Assembly (NCBI GenBank): GCA_903862375.1
Contig: CAIOXR010000091.1
Span: 1 to 9,941, forward strand
Direction of reading: 5' to 3'
Source: an uncultured bacterium
GTDB lineage: Bacteria; Patescibacteriota; Minisyncoccia; Phycocordibacterales; UBA9973
DNA: 9,941 nt
This document shows positions 5,287 through 9,941 of the stretch, piece after piece (position 1 is the stretch's first letter; every line of letters begins with the position of its first letter). A program made the position numbers and the translations under genes. The notes beneath the pieces are model-generated. The model was not told the origin of the DNA and did no database searches. It worked only from the letters and a program-made list of their open reading frames with translations.

Positions 5287-6186
5287 TTAATTTATTTTAT
5301 GTCCACCAAAAGCATTCCTCATAGATGAAAGTAATTTAGTTGCAAAATTTACTTTACCTTTTTGAGAATCAATACGCACATCAAATGATGATTGTATCGC
5401 AGGTGCTTCTATACTATACTCTTTCGCTACTTCAAGAGCCCAACGAGCTTCTCCAGACTCAACTACTTTACCATCGATATTATCCTGATTTGGATTATCT
5501 TTAAGTATATCTCGAGTTAATTCATTTAGCCATGAAGTAATCACACTTCTATGTTGCCACACAACACCTGCCTTATATAAATCTATATGCTTATATGGAC
5601 CTTCTTTAAGAAGTCTATATCCTTCAGCTAAGCTTTCCATCATACCGTACTCAATTGCATTATGGACCATCTTCACATAATGCCCAGACCCACTCTCACC
5701 AAAATATTTATAATCTCCTGTTGGATTCTTTAAAGTTTCTAGTATAGGTTTTAATATTTCAAATGATTCTTTATCTCCACCTATCATCATTGAAAAACCA
5801 TTCTTATAACCCCAGACTCCGCCACTAGTACCTATATCTATGAAGCTTGAACCGAACTCTTTCACTTCTTTATATCTTCTACTTGAATCACTCCATTTAG
5901 AATTACCTCCATCTATGATAATACTTCCTTTAGGTAAAATTTTAAGCCACAAGCCAAGCTCACCATCAACAACTTCAGAAGGCACCATAAGCCAGATTAT
6001 AGGTTTAGAATTTCCAAAAGCTCTGACTACTTCTTCTTTTGTATAAGCGCCTACCATACCCAAAGTTTTCATTTCATCAACTAAAATACTATTCCTATTA
6101 TGAGCAATGACTTCGTGCTCACCTTCATTTAATTTCTTTGCTATTTGTGAGCCCATCTTACCCAAACCACATATTGCTATTTTCAT
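5287..6186 (-). CDS. gnd: 6-Phosphogluconate dehydrogenase (decarboxylating), short form
   Basis: The enzyme converts 6-phosphogluconate to ribulose-5-phosphate and CO2 and reduces a nicotinamide cofactor. The Rossmann motif GLGKMG is at residues 7-12. The cofactor-choice loop reads HNRNS (29-33), and Asn30-Arg31 resembles the NRT/S motif of NADP+-using enzymes, so NADP+ is predicted. Active-site segments are DGGNSKWSD (92-100), SGGVWG (121-126) and KMVHNAIEYG (172-181), with Lys172, Asn176 and Glu179 corresponding to the catalytic residues of the family. Length 299 is that of the short bacterial form, which lacks the long C-terminal domain of the ~470-residue enzyme. It sits between pgl and zwf with 3-nt gaps on both sides, a tight operon. 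Confidence 0.95.
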   Translation of the reverse strand: MKIAICGLGKMGSQIAKKLNEGEHEVIAHNRNSILVDEMKTLGMVGAYTKEEVVRAFGNSKPIIWLMVPSEVVDGELGLWLKILPKGSIIIDGGNSKWSDSSRRYKEVKEFGSSFIDIGTSGGVWGYKNGFSMMIGGDKESFEILKPILETLKNPTGDYKYFGESGSGHYVKMVHNAIEYGMMESLAEGYRLLKEGPYKHIDLYKAGVVWQHRSVITSWLNELTRDILKDNPNQDNIDGKVVESGEARWALEVAKEYSIEAPAIQSSFDVRIDSQKGKVNFATKLLSSMRNAFGGHKIN

Positions 6187-6189
6187 ATT

Positions 6190-6855
6190 TTATTTTTTAT
6201 AATCTGTAAAAATTGTTAATAATGGAACTTTCTTTAATAATTGATAAGGAAAATCTTGTACTGGTAAATCTTCATTAATTCTTTTAATTATACTCCACTT
6301 CTTCTCACCCATAGCATACAGTATAGCTTCATCCAGCTTATATATAGCCTTCGGTGTTATTGTAATACGGTTATATAATAAAGTCTCATATCCACACACC
6401 AAATCATTCTGATTATTAAAAACTTCACTATGAGGTAGTATACCTGCGGTGTGGCCATCTACTCCTACACCAAAAATTCCAATTTTAAAATCAAAATTAT
6501 TAAATTCACTTTTCAATACTTGATCAAAATCTTTAATCGTATCTAGAAAATTTTTACCTTTTAGCACAGAAATCTTTTGTAACATTGAGACCTTAAAACC
6601 ATTCTCTATTAATGCTTGCCAATTTGAATCAGAGTGACCTACTTCGCCGTACCTTTCATCTATTAAAGTTACAACAAGTTTCCCTGTAAAATTTTCTTTA
6701 ATCCTTTTAGAAATCATAACTTCAGCATTTACCGCAGAACCACCCGAGACAAACCATAAAACATTCTGGCCTAATTCTATTTTTTTATTTATTAGACTAG
6801 AAACATATTCAATAATTCCTATATCATTATTATTTGTATTTATTTTTATACTCAT
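6190..6855 (-). CDS. pgl: 6-Phosphogluconolactonase (SOL/DevB type)
   Basis: The enzyme hydrolyses 6-phosphogluconolactone to 6-phosphogluconate, joining the reactions of its two operon partners. It belongs to the glucosamine-6-phosphate isomerase/6-phosphogluconolactonase superfamily. The phosphate-binding SGGS is at 37-40, the DERYG...DSN segment at 66-78 and the catalytic-region signature GVGVDGHTAGILPHS at 129-143, including His135. The pattern DSN and DGHTA fits lactonases rather than the deaminase NagB. Length 221 is normal. It is first of three genes with 3-nt gaps. A 45-bp gap separates it from the nitroreductase gene, with TATAAT (6878-6873) 17 nt before the ATG, so it may have its own promoter as well as readthrough. 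Confidence 0.93.
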   Translation of the reverse strand: MSIKINTNNNDIGIIEYVSSLINKKIELGQNVLWFVSGGSAVNAEVMISKRIKENFTGKLVVTLIDERYGEVGHSDSNWQALIENGFKVSMLQKISVLKGKNFLDTIKDFDQVLKSEFNNFDFKIGIFGVGVDGHTAGILPHSEVFNNQNDLVCGYETLLYNRITITPKAIYKLDEAILYAMGEKKWSIIKRINEDLPVQDFPYQLLKKVPLLTIFTDYKK

Positions 6856-6872
6856 AAATTTATGATAAAATT

Positions 6873-6878
6873 ATTATA
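6873..6878 (-). promoter_or_regulatory. Possible -10 element before pgl
   Basis: TATAAT on the minus strand lies 17 nt upstream of the pgl start in the 45-bp intergenic gap. No -35 hexamer stands out at the right distance, and AT-rich DNA yields such hexamers by chance. Confidence 0.3.
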
Positions 6879-6900
6879 AATAATTTCAATTTAATCGTTA

Positions 6901-7536
6901 TTAATTAATCTCTATTAATACATCTTCCTTTGGGAATCTAATTTTCTTAGAAGTAGCAGAAGAGTCATCCATAGCTCTATAACCAATAGTTACAATAACT
7001 TTTGATTCAAGATTTTGTTCTGGAAGTCCAAGTAGTGAATCAAGCTTTGCATGATCGTAGCCTTCCATAGGACAAGCATCTATACCTGCGATTGCACAAC
7101 TAGTAAGCAAGTTCCCTACTGCCAAGTATGTCTGGCAACTAGCCCAACCTCTTAACTCTTCATTCGTCTTACCTGCAAAACTTCCATTTATCATACCCTT
7201 AAATCCATCTAGAACTCCGACATCTATACCTTTCTCTTTAGCCACGAAATTCATATATGTATCCACTAACTCTCCATCAATATTTTTCTTATTTGTAAAT
7301 ACAATTACTTGTGACGCATCTGTTATTTGGGGTTGACCGTATGCTATCTCAAGGATTTTAGATCTCATATCAGTATTATTAACCAAAACAAATTTCCAAG
7401 GTTGCAAACCATAAGACGAAGGAGATAAACGCATTATCTCAAGTATGGATTCTAAATCTTCTTTATTTATCTTTTTATTTTGATCAAATTTCTTAGTGGC
7501 ATATCTCCAATTTAAAGCTTCTATTATCTTATTCAT
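6901..7536 (-). CDS. NAD(P)H-dependent FMN nitroreductase (NfsB-like)
   Basis: This is a flavoprotein oxidoreductase of the nitroreductase fold, normally a homodimer that passes hydride from NAD(P)H through FMN to quinones, nitro compounds or flavins. Evidence: RYATKKFD (11-18), the FMN-phosphate segment at the N-terminus; SPSSYGLQPWKFVLV (38-52), the classic substrate/FMN region; WASCQTYLAVGNLL (131-144) dimer helix; and CPMEGYD (155-161), matching the NfsB group. Length 211 is normal. The gene precedes the NADPH-producing pgl-gnd-zwf genes by 45 bp in the same direction, so product and supply of reducing power may be coregulated. The true substrate cannot be told. Confidence 0.9.
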   Translation of the reverse strand: MNKIIEALNWRYATKKFDQNKKINKEDLESILEIMRLSPSSYGLQPWKFVLVNNTDMRSKILEIAYGQPQITDASQVIVFTNKKNIDGELVDTYMNFVAKEKGIDVGVLDGFKGMINGSFAGKTNEELRGWASCQTYLAVGNLLTSCAIAGIDACPMEGYDHAKLDSLLGLPEQNLESKVIVTIGYRAMDDSSATSKKIRFPKEDVLIEIN

Positions 7537-7550
7537 ATATTTTGTTGGCC

Positions 7551-7589
7551 ATTATAAATGGTTATATTATTTGTAATACTCTTATTATA
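7551..7589 (-). promoter_or_regulatory. Possible promoter elements before the nitroreductase gene
   Basis: Two TATAAT hexamers lie on the minus strand, at 7556-7551 (14 nt before the ATG) and 7589-7584. Neither has a clear -35. The first overlaps a small CCATT-TAT-AATGG hairpin. A promoter is expected here because a strong terminator lies just upstream (7621-7646). Confidence 0.35.
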
Positions 7590-7620
7590 ACATTAATAAA
7601 TTATAATTACACAGATAATA

Positions 7621-7650
7621 AAATAAGGCCACTTAAGGCCTTATTTTTGT
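7621..7650 (-). terminator. Rho-independent terminator after the secreted-protein gene
   Basis: A perfect 10-bp stem AAATAAGGCC (7621-7630) with GGCCTTATTT (7637-7646) and a 6-nt loop is flanked by a T-run on both strands. On the minus strand it begins about 10 nt past the stop at 7657 and is followed by TATTATC. It separates the sigma module from the nitroreductase/pentose-phosphate genes. Confidence 0.85.
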
Positions 7651-7656
7651 ATTAAT

Positions 7657-8109
7657 TTATTGAGTTACTGTAGTTTTTGGTGAAACTTTCTCTTTCACTG
7701 TTTTAACTTTCTTAATTTTATTTGCTTTATTTATTTTATTTTGATTACTTGTATCTTTCTTTTGGCTAACAGAATCACCGGAAGTTTTTAATCCTAATTC
7801 TTTTCTAATAGCATTTGCTTCTTTAATTTTTCCTTCTTTGGCAAGTTTCCATGCTTCTGCGAATTTAGGGAAGTTATCAGCTGTGATTAATGGATCTACT
7901 TTCCCTGTTTTGTTTTGAACAAGATTTTTCCAGCCTAGATAATCGACATTTGTCATAACTTTAGTCATTTGAGTCTCAAATTCTTGACTATATCCTGGAC
8001 TCTTTTTTGATAAAGATAAATCTTGAGCTGCAAAAGCAGTTCCTGATATTCCTAATCCTAGTGTTAAAGCCAGAAGACCGCTCATGATTAATGTATTTCT
8101 ATTTTTCAT
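7657..8109 (-). CDS. Small secreted Lys-rich protein of the sigma module, function unknown
   Basis: The 150-residue product has a clear Sec signal peptide: a basic N-terminus (MKNRN), a hydrophobic core (about 7-22) and an AFA-AQ cleavage site near residues 26-29. The mature part (about 30-110) has amphipathic stretches with a W..L........ITADNFPKFAEAWKLAKEGK...EANAIRKELGL pattern, a probable helical domain. The last ~40 residues are a low-complexity Lys/Asn/Thr tail that could bind wall polymers or anionic surfaces. No enzyme motif or cysteine is seen. It follows the membrane partner of the sigma factor by about 100 bp and has its own upstream copy of the 18-bp box, so it is probably a target of, or signal for, that system. 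Function is inferred only from context. Confidence 0.8.
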   Translation of the reverse strand: MKNRNTLIMSGLLALTLGLGISGTAFAAQDLSLSKKSPGYSQEFETQMTKVMTNVDYLGWKNLVQNKTGKVDPLITADNFPKFAEAWKLAKEGKIKEANAIRKELGLKTSGDSVSQKKDTSNQNKINKANKIKKVKTVKEKVSPKTTVTQ

Positions 8110-8116
8110 TATTAGT

Positions 8117-8146
8117 AATTATTTTGTTATGTATTCCAAAATAATT
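8117..8146 (-). promoter_or_regulatory. Leader hairpin before the secreted-protein gene
   Basis: A perfect 10-bp stem AATTATTTTG (8117-8126) with CAAAATAATT (8137-8146) and a 10-nt loop ends 7 nt before the ATG. If transcription starts at the box near 8184-8201, it lies in the ~65-nt leader and could shape ribosome access or mRNA stability. Confidence 0.45.
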
Positions 8147-8182
8147 TATTTAAATTTTTATAAATATAAGCAATCGTCACTA

Positions 8183-8201
8183 CTTATACCCTTAATACGC
8201 A
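8183..8201 (-). promoter_or_regulatory. 18-bp box, copy 1: predicted shared promoter/operator of the secreted-protein gene
   Basis: TGCGTATTAAGGGTATAA on the minus strand (8201-8184) is identical to the box at 9538-9521 upstream of the sigma gene. It lies about 75 nt before the secreted-protein ATG and 14 nt past the membrane-protein stop. TATAAG (8188-8183) could act as a -10. Upstream sequences of the two copies differ, so no common -35 is seen beyond the box. Confidence 0.6.
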
Positions 8202-8214
8202 GAGACTGCTAGTT

Positions 8215-8907
8215 TTATCTCACTCCACTCCATGACCTTATCTCATCTGCTACAAAGTTATTACCATCCATAATATCACCTAAAACTTTTATTCTCTCTC
8301 CTTTGATTATTTTAATTTTCCCACGATTCGTAGAAGTAGATGTATCTATAAGCCAAACACCTCCTAGTGAATCTATAATCTGAATTCCATTCTCTTCTAT
8401 TTTTATTATTTTTCCTGAGAGTAAACCATCCTCAGGATGAGTCCAAAATTCATGCCTATTTAAAACTATATTTCTATAAACTGGAGATACCTCTACTAAA
8501 GACCTCTCCATCCATTCACTAATTCCAAATACATAAAATATAGAACCAAATATTATACCAGATAATAAATATACTCCAACAATTACTAAAGTGGTATGAC
8601 GATAACCAAGTAAAGTTTTCCTATAATAGAAATCACCCAATATTATAAATATAATAAATGAAATAACCCAGAAATATGGTAATGTTTTAAAAATAAAATT
8701 AACACCAAATTTATCATACAAATCCCAATCATTATTAAAAAAACCTGAAAGAATAAGAGCAAATGTAAATGCTCCTATAATAAGTGATAATGCAACAGCA
8801 GCCCAAAAAAGAACTTTTTTAATATTAAAAATCTCACGAGAAATAGGTTTAATATTTTCTTTTTTTATTTTCTGTAAAACTATCTGACTTATATTTTTAT
8901 TTTCCAT
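8215..8907 (-). CDS. Three-helix membrane protein with outer OB-like domain, putative anti-sigma/sensor partner
   Basis: The 230-residue protein has a basic N-terminal segment (1-31; ISQIVLQKIKKENIKPISR) on the probable cytoplasmic side. Membrane helices lie at about 33-57, 75-92 and 106-129. A soluble C-terminal domain (about 160-230) has alternating beta strands, a GKIIKI...GVWLID pattern, a GERIKVLG turn and FVADEIRSW at the end, resembling small OB-type (DUF5666-like) domains. With three helices the C-terminal domain would lie outside the cell. It starts 15 nt after the ECF sigma stop, so they are cotranscribed. This order is typical of membrane anti-sigma factors; the N-terminal segment is the candidate sigma-binding part, but it lacks the zinc anti-sigma motif. 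The role is inferred. It shares a KPxSR segment with the protein at 1-374. Confidence 0.8.
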   Translation of the reverse strand: MENKNISQIVLQKIKKENIKPISREIFNIKKVLFWAAVALSLIIGAFTFALILSGFFNNDWDLYDKFGVNFIFKTLPYFWVISFIIFIILGDFYYRKTLLGYRHTTLVIVGVYLLSGIIFGSIFYVFGISEWMERSLVEVSPVYRNIVLNRHEFWTHPEDGLLSGKIIKIEENGIQIIDSLGGVWLIDTSTSTNRGKIKIIKGERIKVLGDIMDGNNFVADEIRSWSGVR

Positions 8908-8922
8908 ATATTTAAAATTATT

Positions 8923-9513
8923 TTATTTAATAACGACCTTTTTATTATTTATTATTTTTTCATATTCTTGCTTGAAAAGCTTTTTACCCCGTAGTATAAG
9001 ATTACCAACTGTGCTTACTGGCTTCTTTAGAATATCTGCAATCTCAACATAGTCTTTCTCGTCTAAATATCTTAAAACTAGTACTTCTCTATACTTTTCA
9101 TCGAGCTTTGATAAAGCTTCATCTATTACTTTTCTATCTAGTGTATTATCTAAATCTTTTTCAATATCAAATACATCACCAAATATTTCTAAATCTTCAG
9201 CTTCAAGCGAGATCTGAGGCCTCACAACTTTCTTCCTTATCGCACTTACAGCTTCATTATGAGTAATACGATATATCCAAGATGAGAATTTAAGTTCTTT
9301 ATCAAAATCATTTAAATTATAATATGTTTTGATAAGGACATCTTGAAGTACATCTTCAGCATCTTCACGACTAAATTTTGAAATTCGAATTATGTATCTT
9401 AAAAGAGAATCCTCATATCTTTTAATAAGACATAAGAAATGATCCGGGTCTTCTAAAGACAACTTAACTAATTCATTATCTGTTTTAGTTTTACAAAGAT
9501 TATGATCTATCAT
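8923..9513 (-). CDS. ECF-type RNA polymerase sigma factor (sigma-70 family), right copy
   Basis: The 196-residue product has sigma region 2 at about 24-96, with DAEDVLQDVLIKTYYNL (51-67), FSSWIYRITHNEAVSAIRKK (76-95), and region 4 at about 128-186 with LDEKYREVLVLRYLDEKDYVEIADILKKPVSTVG and its helix-turn-helix. The acidic linker (100-127) is typical of ECF factors, and the C-terminal tail is basic. It should recruit RNA polymerase to genes bearing its promoter; the 18-bp box just before its own start, repeated before the secreted-protein gene, is the best candidate. Six bases lie between TATAAT and ATG, implying a leaderless mRNA. It shares only family-level similarity with the sigma factor at 778-1329, so the two are distinct regulators rather than a recent duplication. 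Confidence 0.94.
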   Translation of the reverse strand: MIDHNLCKTKTDNELVKLSLEDPDHFLCLIKRYEDSLLRYIIRISKFSREDAEDVLQDVLIKTYYNLNDFDKELKFSSWIYRITHNEAVSAIRKKVVRPQISLEAEDLEIFGDVFDIEKDLDNTLDRKVIDEALSKLDEKYREVLVLRYLDEKDYVEIADILKKPVSTVGNLILRGKKLFKQEYEKIINNKKVVIK

Positions 9514-9519
9514 AAGTAC

Positions 9520-9538
9520 ATTATACCCTTAATACGCA
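9520..9538 (-). promoter_or_regulatory. 18-bp box, copy 2, with TATAAT six bases from the sigma-gene ATG
   Basis: TGCGTATTAAGGGTATAA (9538-9521) contains TATAAT (9525-9520 on the minus strand), followed by GTACTT and then ATG at 9513. It is identical over 18 bp to 8201-8184. No -35 hexamer for the housekeeping sigma is seen at 16-18 bp, which leaves room for an alternative-sigma or activator-dependent promoter. Confidence 0.65.
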
Positions 9539-9571
9539 TAAAATATATAATTTATTGCAAAATTATTTTTA

Positions 9572-9941
9572 CTAATTTCCAAAAGTCATAAAATTTGAAC
9601 TTTCGTATTTCTTGATGGATATATTAAAAAATTTAATTGCTATAAATAACCAAACAAAAGATAAAATTATAATCATAAATAAACTTCTGTATGATGTATT
9701 CTTTATTGTTTCAAGTGGAATTGCAGAAATAAGGAGAGATGGGATGATAAATGTAAAAACAAATCTTAATGCCCCTTGAAATGCTCCGCCATGAAAAAGA
9801 GTTGGTGTATTAAAAAGTTGGAATATTCCATTTGTAATTACATTCGCATCTATAAAGTAAAAACTCAGTGAATATATTATGATCATAAATGATAAAAACA
9901 CTATTGAAGTAAAGAATATTAATATAAGAATTAATATCATC
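9572..9941 (-). CDS. ABC-2-family transporter permease, C-terminal part only
   Basis: The frame is open to the right edge, so the N-terminus is missing; the ATG at 9940 is probably internal. The ~122 residues seen hold hydrophobic segments at about 1-30, 57-75 and 85-106. The pattern FNTPTLFHGG...GALRFVFTFIIPSLLISAIPLE and the ending KKYESSNF match the C-terminal half of the ABC2_membrane_6 type of permease (about 260 residues), where a LRxxxTFxIPxxxxxxxPAE segment and a final RYxSA are conserved. Such permeases pair with a second permease and an ATPase, which would lie further right. It ends with TAG, the only non-TAA stop here, 58 bp before the sigma gene. Confidence 0.65.
   Translation of the reverse strand, partial: MILILILIFFTSIVFLSFMIIIYSLSFYFIDANVITNGIFQLFNTPTLFHGGAFQGALRFVFTFIIPSLLISAIPLETIKNTSYRSLFMIIILSFVWLFIAIKFFNISIKKYESSNFMTFGN

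Noticed and set aside
5840..6046. 68-residue plus-strand frame inside gnd
   Set aside because: It is antisense to the catalytic region of 6-phosphogluconate dehydrogenase; a shadow frame.
778..9941. Alternative genetic code (UGA as Gly or Trp, as in some CPR groups)
   Set aside because: No TGA stop is used here (eleven TAA, one TAG), but none of the genes needs an in-frame TGA to reach full length, so recoding is not supported.

Overview
This is an AT-rich, gene-dense bacterial window. It looks like a Candidate Phyla Radiation (Patescibacteria) genome or a similarly reduced one. The reasons are the very low G+C, short compact proteins, 0-3 nt gaps inside operons, no visible Shine-Dalgarno sequences, a tRNA without an encoded CCA end, and a family of uncharacterised membrane proteins following ECF sigma genes. 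That placement is inference; no marker gene in the window fixes the taxon. Twelve protein genes are seen, all on the minus strand; the only plus-strand gene is one tRNA.

Read along the minus strand (from the right edge), the window opens with the C-terminal half of an ABC-2-type permease. It then has an ECF sigma factor, a three-helix membrane protein with an outer OB-like domain (probable anti-sigma or sensor partner), and a small secreted Lys-rich protein closed by a strong terminator. An identical 18-bp box precedes both the sigma gene and the secreted-protein gene, which suggests an autoregulated envelope-response module. Next come a nitroreductase and a complete oxidative pentose-phosphate operon (pgl-gnd-zwf, 3-nt gaps), then a cupin-pyrD pair (1-nt gap).

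The tRNA (best read as Pro-CGG, with an enlarged 8-nt anticodon loop) lies between pyrD and a PduO-type cobalamin adenosyltransferase. Its terminator also ends the pyrD transcript. Left of pduO is a second ECF sigma factor, followed after about 400 bp of repeat DNA by a truncated membrane protein, echoing the sigma/membrane-protein pairing on the right.

The most unusual non-coding content is a dispersed structured repeat of about 105-115 bp, present three times (466-571 on the minus strand, 643-746 and 3759-3872 on the plus strand). Each copy has long outer arms pairing with each other, a hairpin with a GNCG-type loop and a hairpin with an AGCA loop. Base pairs change in compensated fashion between copies, so the fold rather than the sequence appears to be conserved. 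Two starts (pduO and the right-hand sigma gene) have TATAAT exactly 6 nt before ATG, and the left sigma gene has TATATT in the same place, pointing to leaderless mRNAs. Eleven of the twelve start codons are preceded by T (TATG).
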